Shown: in pieces, positions 19,579-28,114 of the stretch | Layout: every line of letters starts with the position of its first letter | Position numbering within the stretch: position 1 is the stretch's first letter | Made by a program: the position numbers and the translations under genes | Notes under the pieces: model-generated | Told to the model about the DNA's origin: nothing | The model's database searches: none | What the model saw: only the letters and a program-made list of their open reading frames with translations | Assembly (NCBI GenBank): GCA_025356175.1 | Contig: JANXUP010000032.1 | Location: forward strand, 1-61,491 | Source of the DNA: Sphingomonadaceae bacterium | Lineage (GTDB): Bacteria; Pseudomonadota; Alphaproteobacteria; Sphingomonadales; Sphingomonadaceae | Reading direction: 5' to 3' | DNA: 61,491 nt

Positions 19579-19767
19579 ATCGCGAATCCATTCGCCGATG
19601 CTAAAAAATTACTTAGGTGTGTGTAATATTCTTGGAAACGCTTAAGTATCAGGAATAGTGCTGAATGGTGCCTGGAATGACCAGCCAGGAGAACATCAGC
19701 GGCAGGCCGACTTTACTCCGTCGGAGCATTGCTCGTAGATCAGCGTCATGATGGGCAGCCTCGCTTA

Positions 19768-20676
19768 TCACGTCTCCCCCGGAACCAACGAGCGCGTTGC
19801 AGTCGCTTGATTTTTTGCCCCTGACTGCCACGGGAATTGCAGCAAGGGTAGGATTAGTGCCAGCAATACCAAGGACGTCCCGATACTCGCGTTGAGCGCC
19901 TCGGGCTGCCCGCCCCAGATCGGTAGCCCGGACAGATCGAGGTCGATAATTGCACCGAGTGGACCGGTGCCGGGATTAGGGGTCAGCCCCACCCCAAGAT
20001 CCTCAACTACATTCCATGCAAAATGAGCGGCCAGCGGGGCGATCAAACCGCCACTTCGCAAAGCCAACAGACCAAACCAAATTCCGCCAAGCATAAGATT
20101 GAACAGCGAAACCGGAGCGCGCACGCCCGCCCCGAGATGAAACGACGCGAACAACACAGCACCAATTCCGACGCCAGCAAACGTTCCCACCCGCGAAATC
20201 AAAGCCTGCTGCAGCCACCCTCGAAACAGCAGTTCCTCGGCAAACACCTGAAAAAATGTCAGCGCAACCCCAACCAGCAGAAAACCAGCACTGATTCCTC
20301 CGGACTCACCGCGGATCAGTCCGCCATTGAGAGCAGCAAATCCAACTGTGACTGCCAGCCCGCCCAGACCGAGCGCGATGCCACGGCTAAACCAGCGCGC
20401 CGGCGCTAAACCAGCACACCAAACAGCCCTGCGCTCGGCCTTGCCAAGTACCCAGGCCAGGGCAATCAGCGGCGCAAACAGCAGCGTATAATAGACGCCC
20501 ATCGTCTGCGCGATCGAAGCGGTTTCAATGGTCGCGCCCAAATATTGTGCCAGCCACACCCAAACTCCCGCTGCGATCAGCCCGATACCAACCATGACCC
20601 AGCTTTGGAAAGCTGATTGCCGTGCGACCGGTGAACGCAAGGATCCGGCTTTATCCGACAATCTGCTCGCCATCAT
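19768..20676 (-). CDS. CPBP-family intramembrane metalloprotease
   Basis: A 302-residue polytopic protein with about eight helices and all CPBP (CAAX/bacteriocin-processing) motifs: E147-E148-x-x-x-R152, F176-x-x-x-H180 and H218-x-x-x-N222. Family members cleave prenylated or membrane peptides, and some protect producers against their own bacteriocins. It begins 26 bases inside the DUF4123 gene, so the two are translationally linked at the end of the tpsB-to-CPBP run. Its role here is unknown: immunity, processing of a co-encoded product and a plain membrane protease all fit. The 189 bases downstream contain only a weak hairpin near 19707-19724. Confidence 0.85.
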   Translation of the reverse strand: MMASRLSDKAGSLRSPVARQSAFQSWVMVGIGLIAAGVWVWLAQYLGATIETASIAQTMGVYYTLLFAPLIALAWVLGKAERRAVWCAGLAPARWFSRGIALGLGGLAVTVGFAALNGGLIRGESGGISAGFLLVGVALTFFQVFAEELLFRGWLQQALISRVGTFAGVGIGAVLFASFHLGAGVRAPVSLFNLMLGGIWFGLLALRSGGLIAPLAAHFAWNVVEDLGVGLTPNPGTGPLGAIIDLDLSGLPIWGGQPEALNASIGTSLVLLALILPLLQFPWQSGAKNQATATRSLVPGET

Positions 20677-21136
20677 AAAGTTTCCCGTTGGTCAGGCGAT
20701 ATTGATGCAGACCTTCGCCGCCGTCCGCTTCAACAGCGTACTGCTCAACCCCTTCAAACCACGGCTCACGTTCAGCCTGCTCTGCTGCACAGATGAACGT
20801 GTTAAACACCCGAGGGTCGTAAAACCGGAACGTCACCACCATCCCGTCGGGGAGCATTGCCTGCAGGAAGCGGCGGAAAAAACGGTGGAGCGGATCGAGT
20901 GCCAACTGCGAATGGGCCATCAGACCCCAGCTTTGCCCGCGCCCATGTAGTTGCCAGGTTGACATCAAAGCTTCTTGCTCGTCAATCCGGACCAACCATG
21001 GCGCGACATTGGCAAGCTGCGGATCGATCTTGCCGTTGAACAGGCAAGCGCATTCTCGGCAACTACGGACCAGACCTTCAAGCCGGGTGTCGCGCGAGCA
21101 ATCGATCAGCGCATACCATCCGCCTACGTCTGTCAC
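20651..21136 (-). CDS. DUF4123 T6SS effector chaperone/adaptor
   Basis: A 161-residue protein with the DUF4123 pattern: Y-A-L-I-D-C-S-R-D near the start, C-L-F-N-G followed by A-P-W-L-V-R-I-D, G-Q-S-W-G-L, then H-R-F-F-R-R-F-L-Q-A and the conserved F-R-F-Y-D-P-R-V near residue 104. DUF4123 proteins (Tap/TEC, VasW) are cytoplasmic adaptors that load a specific effector onto VgrG or PAAR. It starts 3 bases after the PAAR gene ends and overlaps CPBP by 26 bases. No obvious toxin gene follows, which is unusual because these genes normally sit directly before their cargo. Confidence 0.85.
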   Translation of the reverse strand: MTDVGGWYALIDCSRDTRLEGLVRSCRECACLFNGKIDPQLANVAPWLVRIDEQEALMSTWQLHGRGQSWGLMAHSQLALDPLHRFFRRFLQAMLPDGMVVTFRFYDPRVFNTFICAAEQAEREPWFEGVEQYAVEADGGEGLHQYRLTNGKLYDGEQIVG

Positions 21137-21139
21137 TAC

Positions 21140-21598
21140 TCAACCTCGCGCGCAGTGTTCGCAAAACGGCGTGCCATTTTGCCCAGCCGCTATCAGGCTT
21201 GTCACAGTCTGTGCAACTTGGACATTGCCGCCCGCATCGGCCAGCAGCGGCGCACCGGGTGCGACCATCGCCATACTCCCAGCGCTTGGTGAGGCTGGGC
21301 TGACTTCGCCAATGATGACCGTGGGCGCACCCATAACGATCACCCCGCCATGTGCGGTCATGTCGAGCATCCGCGCGGCGGGCATTCCGCCGACGAACAC
21401 CCCCAGCGATCCCTTGACGATCACATCGGGCGGACCAACGCAGGTCGCCATCGTACCCACGTTGGCCTGGGGCAACATGCAGGTCAGCACAGTGGGCACG
21501 CCGGGCGGTAGGATAGGACCGCCGACGTGCGGTACGATCCCGGTTACCATCGGGCAAACATGCATATCGGTAATGCGAGCGGCTGGGGGCACGATCAA
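21140..21598 (-). CDS. PAAR-domain T6SS spike-tip protein
   Basis: The protein caps the VgrG spike. Start choice is uncertain: the preferred TTG at 21598 overlaps the previous stop as TTGA and lies 4 bases after AAGGAG, GTG 21592 lies 10 bases after it, and an ATG at 21625 is further upstream. Residues A-A-R-I-T-D-M-H-V-C-P, V-P-H-V-G-G-P, H-G-G-V-I-V-M-G-A-P-T-V-I-I-G-E and G-G-M-P-A-A-R show a double PAAR-type beta repeat with His/Cys zinc ligands. After the PAAR fold, about 35 residues end in G-T-P-F-C-E-H-C, a cysteine pair that looks like a docking tail rather than a toxin. DUF4123 follows 3 bases later. Confidence 0.87.
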   Translation of the reverse strand: MIVPPAARITDMHVCPMVTGIVPHVGGPILPPGVPTVLTCMLPQANVGTMATCVGPPDVIVKGSLGVFVGGMPAARMLDMTAHGGVIVMGAPTVIIGEVSPASPSAGSMAMVAPGAPLLADAGGNVQVAQTVTSLIAAGQNGTPFCEHCARG

Positions 21599-21816
21599 CG
21601 TACTCCTTCGGCGCGGCGGGGCCATCCAAGAGCAGCGACCAATTTCCTCGCCTCTTTACCTCGAGGCAAGACAAATGGAAATCCTTGGACAGCTATGGTC
21701 TCGATCACGCGTGCCGGGGCCTGGTCATTAGCCGAATGCGCTGAAATGTTGCCTTGATCCGCAAACAGCTCGGTGGTCAGCGCTTCTGACGCAGGGATTA
21801 CGAAGGGTTTCTTCAT
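21595..21816 (-). CDS. 73-residue protein of unknown function
   Basis: Start was set at ATG 21816, preceded by GGAATG; reading from 21870 would run into the CHAT gene. The protein has no signal peptide and no membrane segment. It has a conserved-looking centre (V-I-E-T-I-A-V-Q-G-F-P-F-V-L-P-R-G-K-E-A-R-K-L-V-A-A-L-G) and a basic C terminus. It sits 13 bases after the CHAT gene and overlaps the PAAR start, so it is bound into the same transcript. I do not recognise the family. A small adaptor or antitoxin-like partner is possible. Confidence 0.55.
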   Translation of the reverse strand: MKKPFVIPASEALTTELFADQGNISAHSANDQAPARVIETIAVQGFPFVLPRGKEARKLVAALGWPRRAEGVR

Positions 21817-21829
21817 CAACATTCCATGT

Positions 21830-24800
21830 TCAACGCCTACGCGACAGCGACACCGAGGCTTCGCTACCAAGCGAAGTCTGCACCGCCATCTGCGCCTTGC
21901 CAGTCAACAACGGCTGTTGAGCATCACCAACCACAAAGAAGGCCCCCCAATAGAACGGATGCGAACTCATCGGATTGGTCATGATCTTGACCTGCGCTGT
22001 ACGCAATGCCTCGCCAATCGTCCCGACGCGAGCCGCTTTGTAGAATTCTGTGATCAAATCTTCGCTTTCACCAGCGTTTGAGATCGGCCAATAGGTTGAC
22101 ATCACCGCCCGCGCGTTCGCAGCGAGGAATGCACGCACCAGCCCTTCAAGCGTAGCTCCGGCTTCTTCCTGTCCGGTCGCGCGCGCCAAACCGCCACTGA
22201 TGCCCGAAGCGGTCTCGCACGCTGAGAGTACCACCAGGTTGGCATCGAGCCTCAGCTTAGCAATTTCGTCAAACGACAGCAGCGCGTCCGAGCCTGGCGC
22301 ATCGAGGCTGGTCACGAGCCCTGGCGGTGCCTTGGCACACCTTCCCCACTGACCTTCGGTAAGACCGTGAGTAGCAAAGTGTAGGACCTGAAACTGATCG
22401 AGATCAGTCATACCCTTCACCGCCGTGTCGGTAAACGCGGCACCGGTTAACTCGCGTGGTTGATTAATCCCGAGTGCCTGGCCGGCCCGATCAAGCTCGT
22501 TGGCGCTAATGGGTGTGAGCAGCCGGGTAAGTTCAGCGATCGTCTTTTGTTCGACCAGGCACCCGCTTCCGATCGACACCATCCGGCCAGGAATTTCAGA
22601 GGAAGCCGAAACCGGCATATGCTGGGCAAAACCTATGAAAGGCAACGGCGCGCGGGATGCTGCGGCCTTGCGCGATACGATCAGCGATCGCGGGCTTAGC
22701 GCGGTTGAGATTGACACAGCCCGGGCAAGGAAATTGACCTTGGTGTAGTCATAAGGTGCTGCGGTGCGAGTCGCGGTGTAACTCTCGACGCTCTCTTTGT
22801 CGGCAACCAGGACTCCGATCGGCAGCTTGAGCAGCGGCCCGTTAGCGTCTACCACCAGCGCCTTCGCAGAAAGAATCCGCTCGGCGGCTGGACCGGTCAG
22901 GAGTTTAAACAAGGCATAAGCGGCGCCGACGTTGTAATGCGGCAATTTGGCACCGCCGCCATCGATCGAGGCTCGCACTGCCTCAGCAACTGGCTCGATT
23001 TCAATGTCGGGGTTGGGCACTCGGTAGATTGTCGCACCGGCGCCATCGACCACGATCCCGAACACATAATTGCGAACTTTGCTCAATTTAAAATAGGCCT
23101 CGCCTGGACGAAGCGATTGCCGCAATTCCGCCACCGTGGCCGGCGCATCATTGACAGCGGCATAAGCCTTGTTGCTTTGCAGCTCAGTGCGCAGCGCGTC
23201 GAGTCGCAGTTCCAGCTTGCGGCGCTTGTCGTTAAGCTGCTCCAGTGTTTTGGCATCAGGCGACGGCGTGGCGTCGATCTCGAAGCGCAACCGGGTCAAT
23301 TCACGTTCCAGATCGGCCTGGTCCTGCACCTTTGAAGCGAGGTTGGGATCGGATGCCACCACCGTCTGCAACGCCACAAATTGGCGGGCGATGGCCGGGT
23401 CACCGGCTGCTTGCAGCGCTCTGAAAAAGCGCTCGGCTGAACTTCCGTCTGGGTGCGCCTTGAAGTCAACGATCAAGAGATCGAGATATTGCTCGATCGC
23501 TGGCGGCATCAACGCACCTTGCGAATCAGATGCGATCAGGCTGTTGATGGCGACTTCGAAATTGGCGAGTAACGCTTCTGGATCGCCGCCGCCGCGGGCG
23601 ATTGCTCCGGCCCGTTCAAGCTCGGTCTCGGCCAAAGTCGGTCCGCTTAAGCCTTCTGCACTGGCTGCTCGCAGGTTTGCAACAGCCTGGTCCAATGCCG
23701 CGATTGCACCCGCCTGGTCGCCATTGCGCAAAGCCAATCGAGCTCGCTGTCGGTCAAGTCGCGCAGCCAACCAGCGTATTTGACGCTGATTAACTTTCTC
23801 ATCAAGCAAAACGGCAAAAATGCGATCGGCTTGCGCCAGCGCCAGTGCAGACTCGGCCGGTTTATTTTGTGCCAGCAGCGCCACACTGCGCGCCCAGGCT
23901 GCCTGCGCATCGATCACCAGCTGAGAAAGCGCACCCACATCCGGCGCGACCACTAGTCCCTCAATCCCCGCACGTTTGCTTGAATTCGAATGGTTGAGCG
24001 TGCGCACCGTCACTGGATCGAGTAGCGGTTCGCCAGCATCCACACCCTTTGTTTCAATCAGGTTGAGAGCGCCGATCGCATCGCCGAAACTACGCCGGTT
24101 AAGTAAATCCAGCGCACCGTAAATTGAACGTTTGTTCGCCAGTACTGCGCCATCAGGCAGTCCAGGGTTTGCGGCGAGCAGATCGTCAGCGCGTTTGAAA
24201 TAGTCACTTGCTGAACTGAAGAATCTGAGGTTGGAATCGGCTAACCCTGAAGCTAACAGCAACTCGATCCGGGTTTTGACCGGCGCATCCGCAGGAAGCC
24301 GGCTAAGGGCATCGTTGAGCACGCGCGAAGCTTCCAGATACAGGCCGGCGTGAACGAAACGCAATCCTTGCTCAAGCGAGGCTTCTGAATTGATATTGCC
24401 CACAACAGCGGCAGCAACATCTGGCGCGCTGGCGAGCCGGCTAACATCGACGGCCGGTGTGACGGTGCGGCCGCGATCGGTGTAGTCGATGGAGTATCCC
24501 GCGAGCATGCGCAGCAACTCTTCGGCCGGACCTTGTGCCGTTCGAACCGCGCTGACGGACAGCACGTATTTGCCGCGTTTGCCCTGCTTCATCGTCGATT
24601 CGACTGTTTCCAGTCCGAGCGATCTATCAAAACACAGCCGGCTGCTGATACGTCCCAATTGCGGAACGTCAAACTCGCTGGCCTGGCCGCATTGCAGGCT
24701 TGCCTGAAACGCGGGCGCATCAATGGCTCGCACTTTGCGGGCGATTGCGAGATGCCGGCTGGCAGTAGCGCCGCGGCAGGTCATCGAGTAGGCTACTGCG

Positions 24801-24979
24801 AACGGGTCTTTGAGCGCTGGATCGTCCCAATAACGCGATGCGAGGCAAGGATCGTGCGAATCATTGCGACCAAGTTCAGCTTGGTCTGGTAGCTTAGAAT
24901 CCTGAGCATAGGCGAGCGCCGACAAGCTCATGACGGACAGGCTGAAGACCGAAAGCGTTGCCGAAAAACGTTTGGTCAT
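21830..24979 (-). CDS. Secreted TPR-CHAT caspase-like protein
   Basis: A 1049-residue protein. Residues 1-25 form a Sec signal peptide ending A-Y-A-Q. A long helical region (about 180-560) is alanine-rich and reads as TPR-like repeats, with a charged coiled-coil around 545-600. The CHAT domain (about 700-1010) retains the caspase-type dyad: H871 in L-H-F-A-T-H-G and C921 in L-S-A-C-E-T-A. It ends with W-P-I-S and a small C-terminal tail. CHAT proteins are cysteine proteases or their relatives. Export and the ATGA overlap with tpsA suggest action on the exoprotein in the periplasm; this is inference. Confidence 0.9.
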   Translation of the reverse strand: MTKRFSATLSVFSLSVMSLSALAYAQDSKLPDQAELGRNDSHDPCLASRYWDDPALKDPFAVAYSMTCRGATASRHLAIARKVRAIDAPAFQASLQCGQASEFDVPQLGRISSRLCFDRSLGLETVESTMKQGKRGKYVLSVSAVRTAQGPAEELLRMLAGYSIDYTDRGRTVTPAVDVSRLASAPDVAAAVVGNINSEASLEQGLRFVHAGLYLEASRVLNDALSRLPADAPVKTRIELLLASGLADSNLRFFSSASDYFKRADDLLAANPGLPDGAVLANKRSIYGALDLLNRRSFGDAIGALNLIETKGVDAGEPLLDPVTVRTLNHSNSSKRAGIEGLVVAPDVGALSQLVIDAQAAWARSVALLAQNKPAESALALAQADRIFAVLLDEKVNQRQIRWLAARLDRQRARLALRNGDQAGAIAALDQAVANLRAASAEGLSGPTLAETELERAGAIARGGGDPEALLANFEVAINSLIASDSQGALMPPAIEQYLDLLIVDFKAHPDGSSAERFFRALQAAGDPAIARQFVALQTVVASDPNLASKVQDQADLERELTRLRFEIDATPSPDAKTLEQLNDKRRKLELRLDALRTELQSNKAYAAVNDAPATVAELRQSLRPGEAYFKLSKVRNYVFGIVVDGAGATIYRVPNPDIEIEPVAEAVRASIDGGGAKLPHYNVGAAYALFKLLTGPAAERILSAKALVVDANGPLLKLPIGVLVADKESVESYTATRTAAPYDYTKVNFLARAVSISTALSPRSLIVSRKAAASRAPLPFIGFAQHMPVSASSEIPGRMVSIGSGCLVEQKTIAELTRLLTPISANELDRAGQALGINQPRELTGAAFTDTAVKGMTDLDQFQVLHFATHGLTEGQWGRCAKAPPGLVTSLDAPGSDALLSFDEIAKLRLDANLVVLSACETASGISGGLARATGQEEAGATLEGLVRAFLAANARAVMSTYWPISNAGESEDLITEFYKAARVGTIGEALRTAQVKIMTNPMSSHPFYWGAFFVVGDAQQPLLTGKAQMAVQTSLGSEASVSLSRRR

Positions 24980-27900
24980 TTCGAAGGATTCCTTTGATCA
25001 GCGTCGCAAGGAGCCTTGGTGTCTGGCGGACATTCAGTCGCCACCTCGGAAATGTCGCCGATGCCAAATGTGCCGACATCGCCAAATAGCGAATCATTGT
25101 TGGTTGCGACCAGTGGGTCGAACGGAATCTCGAAGTTGTTATTCGCGATCAGAATAGTCGAGCGGGCCGGTGCAAAGCTGCCCAGCGACGGGGTCAGCGA
25201 GATCGCGTTGAGACAGCCTGCAGCCGACCCAATTACGCAGCCATTGATGCGCGCAGTCGGCCGGATTACTGCGCTAACGGAAATAAATTGGTTGCCGAGC
25301 ACCGCAGTGGCTGTATCAACCGTGCTATTGATTTTACCAAATATTGCGAAAGGTCCGGCGTCTGGCGGGTTGGGTCCGATCAGAACCAATGCCGGCGAGC
25401 TGGGGCTCACACCCGGGCTCAGCGAGACGCCCGCGTTCAAAGTGGCGGATCCGGCGATTCCAGTATTTTGGAACAGCGCAAAATCAGCGTAGCGGACCGT
25501 TAGCGATTTGGCGGCAATAACGGTCTGGCCGGCCGCCGTGTACTGTTTGCCGCCGCCGATGGTCGCGTCGTAAAGCGAACTCACTGCATTGTTGACCATG
25601 AATTGCGGGGTCTGCGTCGCGCCCGAACCCGCGGTCACGCCGATATGGTCAAGAAATCCAGTGTCTTGGCCGACTCCGATTTGCTTTCCGCGCAATTCAA
25701 GTGTGGCATCGCCAACATTGATCATCCCGCCCGTTCCGTCTGACGTGGCGGCAACGCGGACGACGCTGGCGAGCCCGCCGACCATTCCTGTGCCGCCAAG
25801 TTGTACTGCCGCAAGTCCGCTGCCAACGCCTTTCGTGAGATTGCCAGTAATGTCGATCCGCTGCAGCCCATAAACGGACAGCGATTTAAGCGCCGGGTTG
25901 GTCAGGGCCAAACTGCCGATCGCAACGTTTTGATTGGTTGCAGCCGTTCCGGCGTCAAGCACCAGGTTGGTCACACTAAGTTTATTGATGTCTGCGGACG
26001 AGAGCTGGAAACCACCTGGGTTGGGCACGCCATCGCCCACCTGCAAAGTGTTGCCCGAAGGTCCCTTGTCGATCAAGTTTAATGTGGTAGCCGTGTAATT
26101 CGTCCCGTTCAGCACTAGCTTAGCGGCAGAGACCGTCACAGTTTGCCCCGCGGCTGAAATCGCAGCAAGGGTTGCAGTCGTTTCCGCGGTGATCTTTACA
26201 GCGCTGCTGCTGGTTATTGTGCCAGCTGTCGTCACCGTGCCGCCGGTCAGACTGACCGCGCCAAGCGCTCCAGCCCCGCCAGCTTGCCCATTCAGCGCGA
26301 TCGCACCGGTGCCGGTCGTCACGCCAAGGTTTTTGCCTGCCCCGGTGACTGCGCCGAATACCAGATTGCCGCCGACCAGGCTTGAATCGAACACCGTCGC
26401 GCTGCCCAGCGTCACTGCGCCAAAGGTCGTCGCTTGGTTCAGCGTCAATGTGCCGTTGGTAGTAACCGCGCTGAGTGCCCCCCCAGCCAGGGTGGTCCAG
26501 CCGTAAGTCCCGGTGTTAAGCGTCTTGGTTCCGCTGGTCGTCAGCGTCAACGTCCCGATCCCTGACAACCCGTTATAGCTCTGGTTAGCGGTGCCGGTGT
26601 TGATCGTCAGATCCTTACCGCCCCCGATCAGTCCGCCGTTGAGCGCGATTATTCCGTTACCCGCACTCGAATCGAGTACCGTGTTCATACCCAGCGTCAC
26701 GGCGCCGGTGTAAGTTTGCGTGCCCGTTGTCGTAACAAATCCGCCGTTGAGTGCAGTGGTCCCCGATACCGAGAGCGACTTGAGCGCCGTGCCAACGCCA
26801 ACCGCGCCGTCAAAGGTAGCATCTCCGGTAATCCCCAACGACCGCGCAGTTGCGGTCGCGTCGCTGTCTACGCTGCCGGCAAAGCTTACGGTCGTGCCTT
26901 GAAGGGTGGTATCGCTAAGGAGCGTGACCGGTCCGGTATAGGTCTGGGTGCCGCCGGTCTTAATTGCGGTGCTGGCGAGCGCGATCGACGAACCACTTGC
27001 GCTGAGGCTCGAAGTGCCATTGGCTGCGGAGACACGGCCAGTCAGCTGAAGAGCGCCATCTGCGGCGAGCGTCACGGCGGCCGCGGTGCCGGTGGCGATG
27101 ATACCGCCTGTGGCGCTGCCGGTGAAATCGATACCGTCACCCTTGCCGGTGATGACGATACCTCCGACACCTCCGACACTTTTGGTTGCGAGAATAACAA
27201 CACCGTTGATATCGACCGCAGTAAGGGTGGCACCGCCATCAACCCGCAGTAGGTCGGCGATCGCTCCCACCTGCGACACTGCGCCCAGCGCAACCGACGT
27301 TCCCGAAAGCGTCCCAGTTGCCAGGACGTGCACCCCGCTGAGGGCAGTGCCGGTGTTGATCGTGTAGCTGAGCGGACTATCCAGCCCCGATGTAAACGTG
27401 ACATCCTGAGCCGCAACAAGACTAATCGCGCCGCCGGTGGACGTAATCGTACCACCCACGTCGATTTGCTTGCCCAACAAAATAACGTCGCCGCTGCTGG
27501 TCAGTACTGAACCTGCAGCCAAGGTGATTGCTTGCGTCGCGCTGCCTGACAAGACGACCCCTGTGCCGAGGGTATAGGGCTTGAATTGGGTCGATGCACT
27601 CGAACCGGGGAAGGTTGCAGGCCCATCAAGCGTCGACAGCACCAGACTTGCGCCGTTAAAAGTGCCTGTCGCACTGAACGTTACCCCGGCGGGATTGATC
27701 AACCACAAATTGATGCCAGGTTCGGCAGTGATCTTTCCATCAATCAACGAAGGCGCGATTGTGGTGTCAGCTCCAACTGTGGTGCCGATTACGCGATTGA
27801 CGACAGTGTGCGTATTACCCCCTGACACAATGAATTTGACCGCGTCCGACTGGCCAACACTAAAGCTGTCCCAGTTGATCACCGGGTTGTTTGTCGCTGG

Positions 27901-28095
27901 CCCATTTACCTTAACCGTGGTTGTACCCCCCCCGGGGGTACCATTGTTAATCGTTGCCGTCCCTATAACCACATTGCCCCCCAACGGGAGCTCTTGTGCG
28001 TGAGCGCTCGTCGCCGGCATCCAGACCACCAGCACGGCAGCAAGTGCGGTTCCTAGCCGAAGTGTTGCGCGGCAGGTGACAGTTTTGGCGGTCAT
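24976..28095 (-). CDS. TpsA-type filamentous haemagglutinin-like exoprotein
   Basis: Start at ATG 28095 gives 1039 residues and places AGGAG nine bases upstream; the in-frame ATG at 28104 directly abuts that site. A signal peptide (to A-H-A-Q, about residue 34) is followed by the TPS secretion domain, with N-P-V-I-N-W-D-S-F-S-V-G and L-W-L-I-N-P-A-G-V. The remainder is a glycine/threonine-rich beta-helix with imperfect repeats such as T-Q-T-Y-T-G-x-V-T-L. It is almost free of cysteine until the end, where two cysteines sit at positions 18 and 10 from the C terminus. There is no CdiA-like toxin tail. Probably a surface adhesin. Confidence 0.9.
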   Translation of the reverse strand: MTAKTVTCRATLRLGTALAAVLVVWMPATSAHAQELPLGGNVVIGTATINNGTPGGGTTTVKVNGPATNNPVINWDSFSVGQSDAVKFIVSGGNTHTVVNRVIGTTVGADTTIAPSLIDGKITAEPGINLWLINPAGVTFSATGTFNGASLVLSTLDGPATFPGSSASTQFKPYTLGTGVVLSGSATQAITLAAGSVLTSSGDVILLGKQIDVGGTITSTGGAISLVAAQDVTFTSGLDSPLSYTINTGTALSGVHVLATGTLSGTSVALGAVSQVGAIADLLRVDGGATLTAVDINGVVILATKSVGGVGGIVITGKGDGIDFTGSATGGIIATGTAAAVTLAADGALQLTGRVSAANGTSSLSASGSSIALASTAIKTGGTQTYTGPVTLLSDTTLQGTTVSFAGSVDSDATATARSLGITGDATFDGAVGVGTALKSLSVSGTTALNGGFVTTTGTQTYTGAVTLGMNTVLDSSAGNGIIALNGGLIGGGKDLTINTGTANQSYNGLSGIGTLTLTTSGTKTLNTGTYGWTTLAGGALSAVTTNGTLTLNQATTFGAVTLGSATVFDSSLVGGNLVFGAVTGAGKNLGVTTGTGAIALNGQAGGAGALGAVSLTGGTVTTAGTITSSSAVKITAETTATLAAISAAGQTVTVSAAKLVLNGTNYTATTLNLIDKGPSGNTLQVGDGVPNPGGFQLSSADINKLSVTNLVLDAGTAATNQNVAIGSLALTNPALKSLSVYGLQRIDITGNLTKGVGSGLAAVQLGGTGMVGGLASVVRVAATSDGTGGMINVGDATLELRGKQIGVGQDTGFLDHIGVTAGSGATQTPQFMVNNAVSSLYDATIGGGKQYTAAGQTVIAAKSLTVRYADFALFQNTGIAGSATLNAGVSLSPGVSPSSPALVLIGPNPPDAGPFAIFGKINSTVDTATAVLGNQFISVSAVIRPTARINGCVIGSAAGCLNAISLTPSLGSFAPARSTILIANNNFEIPFDPLVATNNDSLFGDVGTFGIGDISEVATECPPDTKAPCDADQRNPSK

Positions 28096-28114
28096 GGCAA
28101 ACATCTCCTGGCCT

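Noticed and set aside
19579..19767. Remnant gene or transposon end
   Set aside because: The stretch shows no inverted terminal repeats and no recognisable coding fragment; only a weak hairpin near 19707-19724 was found.
24976..28095. TpsA as a CdiA-type contact-dependent toxin
   Set aside because: There is no polymorphic toxin tail or VENN-like boundary, and the following gene is CHAT, not an immunity protein.
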